Below, piece after piece: positions 33,651 to 42,800 of a DNA stretch of 64,000 nt. The stretch spans positions 48,161 to 112,160 of the forward strand of contig CAYNEM010000010.1 of the NCBI GenBank assembly GCA_964396265.1. The letters run 5' to 3'. Source of the DNA: EA-27 sp964396265. GTDB lineage: Archaea > Thermoplasmatota > Thermoplasmata > RBG-16-68-12 > EA-27. The position numbers and the translations under genes were made by a program. The first letter of the stretch is position 1, and every line of letters begins with the position of its first letter. The notes beneath the pieces were generated by a model. The model was not told where the DNA came from, made no database searches, and saw nothing but the letters and a program-made list of their open reading frames with translations.

Positions 33651-34118
33651 ATGCTCCAAATGCCGAAGCGGTTTTTCGTGGCGTCGGGGAAGGCGGCGAG
33701 CCGGGTCTCGGACCTGAATGCGTTCGACGAGGCGCTCCTCAACGCCGGCATCGGGGAACAGAACCTCGTGTACGTCTCTTCGATCCTGCCGAACGGCATC
33801 AAGCAGACGCGCAAGGCGAACCTCCCGATGGGCATGATCACCCACTGTGTCCTCGCGCAGCAGCGCGGCGGCGAGGGGGAGATGATCAGCGCGGGGATCG
33901 CGTTCGGCTTCCGCGACGACGGGCTCGGCGGCTACGTGGCGGAGGGGCACATGCACGGGAACGGGAAGTCCCTTCGCGAGGTCCTCGAATGGAAGATGGC
34001 GGAGATGGCGAAGCTCCGCGGGATTAAGTTCAAGTCCCTCGAATACAAGATCGAGGACTTGTCGATCCCGATGGACCACTACGGCGCGTGCCTGGCGGCG
34101 CTCGTGTTCCTCTTCTGA
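33651..34118 (+). CDS. pdaD: Pyruvoyl-dependent arginine decarboxylase
   Basis: A 155-residue PvlArgDC, which decarboxylates arginine to agmatine, the first step of archaeal polyamine synthesis. The proenzyme cuts itself at a Ser-Ser pair and forms a pyruvoyl group: this is YVSSILPNGIKQ (around residue 45). Other motifs are KRFFVASGKAASRVSDLNAFDEAL and SAGIAFGFRDDGLGGYVAE. ATG 33651 is preceded by a TATA-like CTTAAG (33615-33620), giving a leaderless message. The zinc-ribbon gene overlaps its stop by one base (TGATG). Confidence 0.94.
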   Translation: MLQMPKRFFVASGKAASRVSDLNAFDEALLNAGIGEQNLVYVSSILPNGIKQTRKANLPMGMITHCVLAQQRGGEGEMISAGIAFGFRDDGLGGYVAEGHMHGNGKSLREVLEWKMAEMAKLRGIKFKSLEYKIEDLSIPMDHYGACLAALVFLF

Positions 34119-34573
34119 TGTTCGGCATCGTCGTCTGCCCTCGATGCAAGCGCGCGAAGGGCGTGGACCTCGAGAAGAAGACGACGACGTGCGACTGCGG
34201 GTTAGATATCAGGATCGCGGCGCACCGCACGACCTTTGAGACTTCGGACGCGCGGGAGCTGGCGGCGGCGGTCGGACGGGCGCAAGCCGAGATCCACGGA
34301 GGGACGAAGGCGGTCGAGACCGCCTCCCGGCCGAAGAAGCGGAGCAAGGACGCGTTCGCGCGCGTGATCGCCGACGCGAGCCGAGGGGACCGCCGCCAGA
34401 GGATGCGGCTCGCAGCCGAGGGCCTCGCGCGGGAGTTCGTCCTGTTCACCGCGGAGGATTGGCGGCGGGTCGCGGAGGCGCTCGCCATCCCGGACCCGAA
34501 AGACGCCCTTGACGAGCTCACGCGGGCGAACGTCCTGTACGAGCCCAGACCCGGCTACTACCGGACCGTTTGA
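34118..34573 (+). CDS. Zinc-ribbon protein with winged-helix-like domain
   Basis: A 151-residue protein, start ATG 34118 sharing one base with the arginine decarboxylase stop. The N-terminus is a zinc ribbon (VVCPRCKRAKGVD...TTTCDCGLDI) with four Cys. A helical region rich in basic residues follows, and the C-terminus (EFVLFTAEDWRRVAEALAIPDPKDALDELTRANVLYEPRPGYY) has winged-helix character. It resembles short archaeal zinc-ribbon proteins (DUF5817-like) of unknown role, possibly nucleic acid-binding. Its 3' end overlaps the converging PrsW-like gene by 16 bases. Confidence 0.75.
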   Translation: MFGIVVCPRCKRAKGVDLEKKTTTCDCGLDIRIAAHRTTFETSDARELAAAVGRAQAEIHGGTKAVETASRPKKRSKDAFARVIADASRGDRRQRMRLAAEGLAREFVLFTAEDWRRVAEALAIPDPKDALDELTRANVLYEPRPGYYRTV

Positions 34574-35316
34574 TTCGCGTCCCGCGACTTCTGGAGGTCC
34601 CGCCGCCGCTTGCGACGCAAATCCTGGGGAAGGGTGTTCGGCAGGACCACGCGGTACACGTGCACGTACAAGAAGGCCGGGAACGCGACGGCGGCGGAGA
34701 GCGAGAGGATGGGGATCAGGACGTCCGTGCGGGGCAACGCGCTCCAGACGATGAAGGGCACGAGCATGGCGGCGTGCAGGACGCGCGCGACGTACGCCTG
34801 CATGAACGGCTTCGTCAACTCCCCCCTCGAGCATCCCGACCCGATGATCGCGCCCGTCGACACATGGACGAGGGCGAGGCTCGCGGACAGTGTGGAGAGA
34901 AAGGCGATGTTGGCTGGGGTCAGGAGGGCTTCGCGATTCACGTACGCGTTCCCCGCCGACACGAGCGCGGCGAGACCGATCCCCATGCTCGCGCCGCAGA
35001 ACGTCGAGTCGAACCGTCCCCGGTATCCTTTCCTGTTCAGGTACACGAGCTTCAGGCCCTCCTCGAGGAGCGCGAGGAGGAGGAGGGCGATCATGAGCGA
35101 GAGGAGGGAGAGGGCGCCGAGGGCGACGGTGAAGGCGCCCGATATCGTCCCGAGCACCATGCCGATCGCGAACGCGAGGAACACGCGGGACGTGTCGAAG
35201 TAGGTGTGCTCCGTGTAGGGATAGTCGTACGTCCGGAGGGCGTGGTACAGCAGGGCGACTGCGGGCGTGAACCCCACGAGGCCCGACGCGAACAGCACGA
35301 CCTCCTGGGCTGCCAC
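34558..35316 (-). CDS. PrsW-family intramembrane metalloprotease
   Basis: A 252-residue protein with eight or so hydrophobic helices. The PrsW signature is present: ALLEEGLKLVYL (E-E-x-x-K), followed by a helix with LALVHVSTGAIIG (His) and a later LHAAMLVPF (His), giving the metal-binding set. Bacterial PrsW releases sigma factors by cutting membrane anti-sigma proteins; the archaeal substrate is unknown. The C-terminal tail is basic (LRRKRRRDLQKSR). Its 3' end overlaps the zinc-ribbon gene on the opposite strand. Start ATG 35316. Confidence 0.85.
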   Translation of the reverse strand: MAAQEVVLFASGLVGFTPAVALLYHALRTYDYPYTEHTYFDTSRVFLAFAIGMVLGTISGAFTVALGALSLLSLMIALLLLALLEEGLKLVYLNRKGYRGRFDSTFCGASMGIGLAALVSAGNAYVNREALLTPANIAFLSTLSASLALVHVSTGAIIGSGCSRGELTKPFMQAYVARVLHAAMLVPFIVWSALPRTDVLIPILSLSAAVAFPAFLYVHVYRVVLPNTLPQDLRRKRRRDLQKSRDANQTVR

Positions 35317-35392
35317 GGAGCGCGCGATGCGCCCGGCGCCTCATTACCTTTCCCGGCGACCGTGGAACAACATTCTTATCGGAGAAGCCGCC

Positions 35393-37099
35393 ATGGAAAC
35401 GGGTCCCATGCCGGGAGCGACGCGCGATTGCCCGTTGTGCCAGGAGCCCGTGCCCGAGGGCGCCTCGAGGTGCGACAACTGCGGCGCGGACATCTCGAGA
35501 GCGCCCCGACCGTCCGAGGAGAAATTGGCGACTCCCCAAGACGCGGGGTCGGAGTCGATCGAAGAGCAGGTGAAGTCCTTCCTCTACCTGTGTCCGTCCT
35601 GCGGGGAGTTCGTCCGGGCGGAGGACACGTCGTGTTCGAAGTGCGGCGCGAGCCTCGGGGAGGAGGCCCATCAGGCGATGGCGCTCCCGGAACCGGACGA
35701 GAGTCCCGCCGCGGACGATGCGGATCGGTGCAGCGAGTGCGGCGCCACCGTGGCGGCAGAGCAGACGACGTGCGGGGTCTGCGGGACCCCGGTCGGTGCA
35801 GAACGCGCTCCGGAGCCCGCCGAGACGCAGACCTCCGCGGAGGCAATCGCCAAGGACGAGGCGCTCTCCGAACTCGAGGGCCAAGCCGCCACGGAGGAGG
35901 CGGACCCGTCGCACGCCGCCAGAGAGCCGCCGGCATCGGCTCCCGAACCCGAGGCGCGCCCCCGGGCGACCGCAAAGGCCCGAGACACGACCCAGCCACG
36001 GCCGCCGCCAGCGCCCGAACGAATGTCTCGCGGATCGACCTTGCTGACGCGATGGAGAGAGTACGTCGCCATCGTGACCGGGCTGGCCGCGCCTGCCGCC
36101 GCGGCCGTCGCCGTGTCCGCGACCGGGCAGGCATGGGGACTTCTCTTCGCCTTCGGGATCCTGTTCGGCATCGCCCTGTTCGGGCTCGTCCTGACCTTCG
36201 CCATCCCCGACGCGCGCGGCGTCACTCGAACTCCTTGGTTCCTCCTCTGGATCGTCGGCACGACCCTCGCGGTCGCGGTCCCGACTGCCGCGCTGACGGG
36301 CGCGCCCCTGGGAGCACCCGCGGGCCTCGCGCTCCTGGTTGCGGGGGCCGGCCTCGGAACCTTCGCGGCCTGGAGGCTCCCGCGCAACGTCGGCATCTTC
36401 CTCCCGTGGCTGTCGGGCCTACTGATCCTGATGGTCGGCGCCCTCGCCCCCCTCGCCTTCGCCTCACTTGGGGACCCGGTCGCAGCGTCCGGGCTTTGGC
36501 TCATCGGAAGCGCGCTCGCGGTCGCGCCCGCGGTCCTCCTCGTCTACCGTCGATACATGGCCTCGCGCGCGGAGCGGCGGCTCGCGAGCGCGGAGGAAGC
36601 GCTGTCGAAGCGCGAGTACGAGAAGGCGCTCGAGCTGTACGAGGAGACCCTGGTCTTCTCCGCCCGTGCGGGACAGCACCTCGGGGCCGCACTCTATGGC
36701 AAGGGCGCGGCCCTCGTCGCGGTCGGACGGCTGGACGATGCCCTCGAGGTGCTCGACCGCGCCCTGTCCTCGGACCCCGGCAACGAGATCGCCTGGGTGA
36801 ACAAGGGCACCGCGCTCACGCGCATGGGCCGGCTACAGGACGCCCTGAAGTGCTACAACTCCGCGATCCGCATCAACGCCGTGTACGAGGTCGCCTGGAA
36901 CAACAAGGGGAACGCGCTGTCACGGCTCGGAAAGAACGACTGGGCGCTCCGATGCTACGAACACGCCCTCAAGCTCGATCCCTCGTACCGCACCGCATGG
37001 GTCAACAAGGGTTACGTGCTCGCGAAACTGGGTCGGTTCGACGAGGCCGCGGAGTGCGCAGACCGGGCCCTCCAGCTGACCGCGCGTCCTTCCGCATGA
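35393..37099 (+). CDS. Zinc-ribbon, multi-pass membrane, TPR protein
   Basis: A 568-residue protein with three parts. The N-terminal 140 residues hold three double-Cys zinc ribbons (CPLCQEP...CDNCGAD; CPSCGEF...CSKCGAS; CSECGAT...CGVCGTP). A low-complexity Ala/Glu/Pro linker leads to six hydrophobic helices (about residues 222-390). The C-terminus has four TPR units (EALSKREYEKALELYEETL; ALVAVGRLDDALEVLDRAL; ALTRMGRLQDALKCYNSAI; ALSRLGKNDWALRCYEHAL) plus a final helix pair. Likely a membrane scaffold. Start ATG 35393; ATG 35408 is equally possible given a TATA-like box at 35371-35380. Confidence 0.8.
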   Translation: METGPMPGATRDCPLCQEPVPEGASRCDNCGADISRAPRPSEEKLATPQDAGSESIEEQVKSFLYLCPSCGEFVRAEDTSCSKCGASLGEEAHQAMALPEPDESPAADDADRCSECGATVAAEQTTCGVCGTPVGAERAPEPAETQTSAEAIAKDEALSELEGQAATEEADPSHAAREPPASAPEPEARPRATAKARDTTQPRPPPAPERMSRGSTLLTRWREYVAIVTGLAAPAAAAVAVSATGQAWGLLFAFGILFGIALFGLVLTFAIPDARGVTRTPWFLLWIVGTTLAVAVPTAALTGAPLGAPAGLALLVAGAGLGTFAAWRLPRNVGIFLPWLSGLLILMVGALAPLAFASLGDPVAASGLWLIGSALAVAPAVLLVYRRYMASRAERRLASAEEALSKREYEKALELYEETLVFSARAGQHLGAALYGKGAALVAVGRLDDALEVLDRALSSDPGNEIAWVNKGTALTRMGRLQDALKCYNSAIRINAVYEVAWNNKGNALSRLGKNDWALRCYEHALKLDPSYRTAWVNKGYVLAKLGRFDEAAECADRALQLTARPSA

Positions 37100-37116
37100 T
37101 TCGAAAAGCGTACCAG

Positions 37117-37128
37117 ATTATATATGTG
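37117..37128 (+). promoter_or_regulatory. Strong TATA box of the FG-GAP/winged-helix gene
   Basis: ATTATATATGTG, the longest AT run in the region, about 60 bases upstream of ATG 37182. A start site near 37148 would leave a leader of about 34 bases. Confidence 0.6.
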
Positions 37129-37181
37129 GCAAACTCACTAGGTTACACTCCGCGCCGGAGACCGAGCCGGCTTGCGGAAAC

Positions 37182-39440
37182 ATGACCGCACGACTCTGGG
37201 TGCGGGCGCTCCTCGCCCCCGCTGCCCTCCTGACAATCTCGCTCCTCTTCCTCCTCGCGAGCCCCGCCACCGCCTTCCCCGAGCGGACGGGGTACGACCG
37301 GGAGTGGCCCGCCATGGGCCGTGGCGACTTCGTCCTGGCCGACCTGACCGGGGACGGGTTACAGGACTTGGCGGCGATCGATGATGGCGCGGGCGCGGTG
37401 CGCGTATACGAGGGAACCCCCGTGGGCATCCCGCAGAACCCCGGTACCTCGTTGTACCCGCGCGGCACAGCGGACCTCGCGACCGCGGACATGAACGCGG
37501 ACGGGCGACTCGACCTCGTGGCGGTGGGGGGCACCGAAGCTTCCTGGTTCTCATGGGTCGGGACGCCCCAGGGCGGCGTCCAGGGGAAGTCCTTCACCCT
37601 CGACGGCACCGCGCTGGCGGTGGCTCCCGGAGACTTCGACGGCGACGGAGACACGGACCTTGCGGTGCTCGGTACGACCGCCGTCCGAGTCTGGTTCCAG
37701 CTCAACGGGGGCTTCCAAGCGAGCGCGAATCTGAGCCTCGCGGTGAACGAGGCGTTCGACGAGATCGCTGCCGGCGACGTCGACAACGATGGGCGCCAGG
37801 ACATCGTCCTCGCGAAGCCGTTGGAGATCCGCGTGTACCTGCAAAGAGAATTCGGCCTCGATCTGAACTCGGTCCGGGTCGTAACGCCGGCCTTCGGCAT
37901 CCTTTCTCTCGCGCTCGTGGACCGTGCTGGGACTGCCCCCTACGTCGCGGTCGTTGGGACCTGGAACGACTCCACGAACAACGTCCTGGGCCTGTGGGAA
38001 TGGAGTACGGGGGCCCTCCGCCTCGCGTCCGCGACCAGCAGCATACTTGCCACGTGGGTGGGGGTCGGGGACGTGAACGAAGACCGGAGGCCGGACGTCC
38101 TCCTCGTGACATACTACACCATCGACGTCTTCCTTCAGCGCAGCTGGGCGGAGCTGACCGCGATCCCGGACGTCCGGCTCACCCACTCGGCGATCCCCGA
38201 CGGCCCCGCGGCAGTCGGCGACGTAAATGGCGACGGCTTCAGGGACATCGTCCTCCGCACGACGAACCCCGACCGTTTCATCGCGTACCTCCAGGAGGAT
38301 GCGCCGCCCGTCCTCGTGCAGGCCATCCCGTCGACGTTCGCGGTCAATCGGGGGGCGTACGCGAAGGCCGTCATCGACCTTCGCGAGTACTTCGCAGACG
38401 ACCACGACGCCATGACCTTCGAGGTCGTGTCTGCATCGAACGCGGACCTCCTAACGCCGACCGTGGACGGAGGCGTGCTGAACCTGCAGGCCTCCGCGGA
38501 CACGTATGGGGTCGCGGAGTTCCGCGTGGCGGCGTGGGATGGCAACCCCAACCACGCGCCTGTGGAGAGCAACGCGTTCTCGGTCCTCGTGAACGACCCG
38601 CCCGCGGTCGTCAGCGCACCGCCGCTTCGCGCGACCGAGGGGGAGGCGTACGCGTACGTCATCCGCGTCGCCGACGCCTACCCGGTGGCCGAGGGGCACA
38701 CGTTCGCCTTCCTCGAGGCGCCGGACGGAATGCACATCGACCCCGCGACGGGGCTCGTCACGTGGACGCCGAGGGAGGGGCAGGCCGGTCCCCACGAGGT
38801 GGCGGCGCAGATCCGCGACGACCACGGCGGCGTGGTCTTCCATGAATTCACGCTCGTGGTCGCGCCCGTGGGAGGCGGCTCGCCACTGGCCCTCATGGCG
38901 GTGGGCCTCGTCGGCACGACCGCCGCGCTCATGGCGGCGGCCGCGCTCATCAACGAGAACGCGAAGTGGGCGTTCCTGCTCTTCCTCCTCCCCCTGTACT
39001 CGAAGATCAAGCGGGAGAGGGTCCTTGACCACTTCGTCCGCGGCCAGATCTTCGGCTACATCCAGGCGAACCCGGGCGAGCACTACAACGGGATCAAGGA
39101 CGCCCTCGGCCTCACGAACGGGTCCCTCGCACATCACCTCCGCACGCTCGAGCGGGAGCAGTTCGTCAAGTCCCGGCGTTTCGGCCTGTACCGCCGATTC
39201 TACCCGATGCACTACCGCATCCCAGACGAGGACGTGTTCCAGCCGAACGAGGTCCAGCGGACGATCCTCGACGTGATCCGCCAGAGCCCGGGCATCACCC
39301 AGAAGGACATCGCGGGGCGCCTCGGGATAACCCCGCCGACCGTCAACTACCACGTCGCGGTCCTGAGCGAGCGCAACATGATCCACGTCGTGCGTCAAGG
39401 CCGAAGCACCCATTGCTCGATCGTCGAAGGTCCTACCTGA
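37182..39440 (+). CDS. Membrane-spanning FG-GAP protein with cytoplasmic winged-helix regulators
   Basis: A 752-residue protein combining an outside sensor and inside DNA-binding region. A signal peptide (to about residue 31) precedes six FG-GAP/VCBS repeats (GDFVLADLTGDGLQDLA; TADMNADGRLDL; GDFDGDGDTDLAVLG; GDVDNDGRQDIVLAK; GDVNEDRRPDVLLV; GDVNGDGFRDIVL). Two cadherin/Ig-like domains follow, then a membrane helix (LALMAVGLVGTTAALMAAA, about 570-590). The final 130 residues hold two winged helices: GQIFGYIQANPGEHYNGIKD...SLAHHLRTLEREQF, and RTILDVIRQSPGITQKDIA...TPPTVNYHVAVLSE. It looks like a one-component membrane regulator. No ligand can be inferred. The start is ATG 37182. Confidence 0.87.
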   Translation: MTARLWVRALLAPAALLTISLLFLLASPATAFPERTGYDREWPAMGRGDFVLADLTGDGLQDLAAIDDGAGAVRVYEGTPVGIPQNPGTSLYPRGTADLATADMNADGRLDLVAVGGTEASWFSWVGTPQGGVQGKSFTLDGTALAVAPGDFDGDGDTDLAVLGTTAVRVWFQLNGGFQASANLSLAVNEAFDEIAAGDVDNDGRQDIVLAKPLEIRVYLQREFGLDLNSVRVVTPAFGILSLALVDRAGTAPYVAVVGTWNDSTNNVLGLWEWSTGALRLASATSSILATWVGVGDVNEDRRPDVLLVTYYTIDVFLQRSWAELTAIPDVRLTHSAIPDGPAAVGDVNGDGFRDIVLRTTNPDRFIAYLQEDAPPVLVQAIPSTFAVNRGAYAKAVIDLREYFADDHDAMTFEVVSASNADLLTPTVDGGVLNLQASADTYGVAEFRVAAWDGNPNHAPVESNAFSVLVNDPPAVVSAPPLRATEGEAYAYVIRVADAYPVAEGHTFAFLEAPDGMHIDPATGLVTWTPREGQAGPHEVAAQIRDDHGGVVFHEFTLVVAPVGGGSPLALMAVGLVGTTAALMAAAALINENAKWAFLLFLLPLYSKIKRERVLDHFVRGQIFGYIQANPGEHYNGIKDALGLTNGSLAHHLRTLEREQFVKSRRFGLYRRFYPMHYRIPDEDVFQPNEVQRTILDVIRQSPGITQKDIAGRLGITPPTVNYHVAVLSERNMIHVVRQGRSTHCSIVEGPT

Positions 39441-39496
39441 CCCGATCGTCGGCCGCATCGGAAGGCAGATAAGCCCCCGCCGGGCATGTTTCTCTT

Positions 39497-39805
39497 GTGT
39501 TCTCGGACCGCCAGATCCGTTGGACCGGGCGCCTCCTCACCCTGGGCGCGCTCGCGTCGTTCATCGCCTTCCTCGTGCTCCGCCATCCCATCCCGTTCGT
39601 CCTCTCCCTCCTCCTGGCGGCGGTCGCGTATGTGTTCTTCCGCGAGGACCTCCGGCGGAACCCCGTGGACCTGCCGCCTCCGCAGTACTCCGGGAGGGAA
39701 GACCGCGTCAGGGAGGGCTCCGCGCCCGCAGTGAGCCCCGGGGTGTCCATGGCCGGCGTACCGCTGTCGTTCGAGACGCGGAGCCGGTGGGGCCGCCGAC
39801 GCTAG
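39497..39805 (+). CDS. Small two-helix membrane protein
   Basis: A 102-residue protein from GTG 39497. A basic N-terminus (MFSDRQIRWTGR) precedes two hydrophobic helices, LLTLGALASFIAFLVL and PFVLSLLLAAVAYVFF, and then a soluble tail with Pro/Arg-rich stretches (LRRNPVDLPPPQYSG). No family is recognised. It converges on the Lhr-type helicase gene with the stops adjoining (39803-39805 and 39806-39808). Codon use is like that of neighbours. Confidence 0.6.
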   Translation: MFSDRQIRWTGRLLTLGALASFIAFLVLRHPIPFVLSLLLAAVAYVFFREDLRRNPVDLPPPQYSGREDRVREGSAPAVSPGVSMAGVPLSFETRSRWGRRR

Positions 39806-42800
39806 TTAGTTCGCGCCACCCCGACCGTACATTTTCTCGTACCACTCCATGATCTCGTCGTCCGCGATCCGCCCGGACTCCTCGACCACGACAACCTCGT
39901 TGGCATTCGCCCATCCCTTGACGATCGCGCGCGCCTTCGGGTCGCCGACGAACTGCGAGACGTCCAGCCGCCACTTCCTCTTTTTCGCCTTGAACGCGGC
40001 GACGGGGGTCGCACCGTCGAACACCAGGTAGGAGACGCCGATCTCCCACCTCTCGCCCATCTGGCGGCGGAGGTAGACCGACAGGTTGTCCCACATCGTC
40101 AGCACAAAGCGGTCGCGGAACGCGATCGAGCCGACCACGTCGAGGTCCTCCTTGAGCATCCAGTAGAGCGTGCGCTCCCCGCGCACGAAGAACCCTTTCG
40201 CGAGGGTGCCCTCGTCCTCAAGGGCCCGCAGCATCCCTCGCACGTCGGCCATGGAGTACTCGAACCGCGTGTACGCCGACAGGTTCTCCGCGCTGAAGAT
40301 GCCGAACGCCCGGAAGATCGTCCGGAACACCTCGCGCCGGGCGCTCTCTGCGTTCATCTTCGGCGGCGAGACCGTGACGTACCGCCCTGCGCCATCCCGC
40401 GTCACGTGGTTCCCCTCCACGAGCTGCTTGAGCGACACGTTCGTGATGGCGTATCCATGGGAGGACTGCTGGTGGACGCGAATGCGCGTCGCAGGCTGCT
40501 CCTCCTTCACGATCCTCAGGACGTCCTTCATCGCCGGAGACAGACGGATGGCCTTCGCCCTCTGGAACAGGCCGATCTGGTCGAGCGTCGCGAACGTCAC
40601 GTACGCGGGAATCCCGGCGGTGGGGAACAGGAGGCCCTGCTTGCGGAGCTTCTCCAGAGACGAGAACGCCCGGACGCGCAGCCGGGCCGCGAAGTCGGAC
40701 CGCAGGCCCCCGAGCGCCCTCGCGGCGTCCACGGGCGTGTCGAACCGCGTGTCGGGATGGATCCCCTGCCGCCAGAACACGTACGCAAGGACGTCCTCCG
40801 GCGCGAAATCCCTCGGCACGAAGTCGCCCTTCGCGGCGAAGTCCCCGATCCGGATGTAACCCGCAGCCGTGAAGGTCTTCAGGATGGCGTTCGAGAGGTC
40901 GGGCACGGGGGTCCGGAGCGCCTGGGTAACGCGGACGACCTCGAACCGCCGTTGGCGGTAGAAGTCCATCATGCGGTCGCACGCCGCCAGCACGTCCGGC
41001 AGTGTGGCGGGGTCGACGAGGTCCATCTCGCGGATCTCGACCGCGCCGGACATCTCCCACTTCTCGACCATCCCTGCGAGCTCGCCGTCCCGGACGACCA
41101 CGTAGAACCAGCCCTCGCCCCATCGCGCGGCGATCTGCGCCCAGAGCGGCTGGACCCATGGGTCCAGGAGGGAGAGGACCCGCGTGCCGTCGCGGACGTC
41201 CCCCGGTTTCGTCGCTTCGAGCGAGGCAACCTCATCCTTGAGCACCAGCATCTCCTCTTCCCCCTTCAGGCCGGTCACGAGCACGCGCTCCACGACGCCC
41301 TGGGACTCCAGCCGGCCCACATGCGCCTCCAGGTCGTCCCATCGGAACCGAGTATACTCCTTGATCCCGCTGAACGGCACGGGGCCATGCGCCTTGAGGA
41401 AGTGACGCACGAGGCGTTCCTCCGCCTCGCCCTCCGGGATCTCCGGTTTCACCTCGTAGGCGACGTACAGGTTCCGGGACGCCCACGCATCCGTGCCGTG
41501 GAACTTCCGGATCACGTACACGTCCCAGTCGAGCTTGTCGAGGGCCTCCTTCACCACCTCGGCATCCTCGTTCACGCGGGAGGCGACCGCATACAGGTCG
41601 AGGCCCTGAGCGTTCTTCCGGATGAGGTCGAGGACCTTCGCCTCGAACTCCGAGAGCGGTTCGCGCGGATACGTGGAGAGGAACAGCTGCACGTCCTTCG
41701 CGCGGACGTATCGAACGCGGCCCGCGAGGAACCGCCCCTCGAGGATCTCGCCCGCCTCTCGGCGCGACAGCCATTCCTCCCATAGGAACGAGGGGATCCT
41801 GGCAGCGATGTCGTACGCCATCCCCGCCTCGAGAAACGTGTCGAAGTAGTCGTCGAGGTCGCGGAACTCGCGCAGCTGCTTCCGCAGGAGGAACGCCTTG
41901 ACGACGCCCTCGTCGAACACCTTTCGCGTCTCGCCCTTCTTCTCGAGCTTCGCGAGGTCCTTCGCCGCGAGATACTGGTACTCCTCCCCGAGCACGAAGT
42001 GCCCCGAGGCCACGGCCCCCTCGTTCTCCAGGTCCTTGAGGGCCTCCGCGACGATCTCGGTCTCGAGGTCGAGAACTCCCGCCATATCCTGCGCAGTCAA
42101 AGGCCCCCGCGCCTCGAGCGTCCGGAGCACCACGCGATCGAGCGCCTTCTGGAAGTCGCCCCGTTGCACCTCGCGCGTCAGGTACACGGTCTCCTCGATA
42201 CCTTTGCGGTGCACGACGTACGCGCGCTCCAGCTTCCGCACGGCGTCGTTGAACTTCTCCTTCGGCAGCTTCGACTTCCGCAGGAGGTCCTTGTGCGAGA
42301 TCGGCGCCGCCGCGACGAGCTTCAGGATCCTCTCCTCGGGGGGCTTCAGGCGGGACTTCTGCGCGTACAGGGACGCGAAGACGGGCACCTCCTCGGTCAG
42401 ACACCACAGGATCCCTTTCGGAGTCCACACGCTCTGGACCTTTGCCGCGTCCATGAGTTCCCCGGCCCACGCCCGGACTTCGGGGAAGGGGCGCGAGGTG
42501 TGGTCGAAGGGGTTCGGGCCCTTCTGCTGCACGAGGTTCGCGGCTCCCACGCGTTCCAAGAAGTCGAGGACGTCCTCCTTCCGGTCGACTCGGGGGACTT
42601 TCCCTCGGAAGTACTCGCGGATCTCCGCCTCGGGGAACTGCACGCCCTCGATCTGTTCCGGCGGCAGCACCTTCTTCAGGATCTCGCGGTGGAGCTCGCG
42701 GAGCAAGGACGTCCGGTCCTCCATCAGGACGATGTCGCTCATGCCGACGAGCACGACGTTGTGCGCGAACGGGCTCGGGAGCGGCGCGAAGTCGCTGTAC

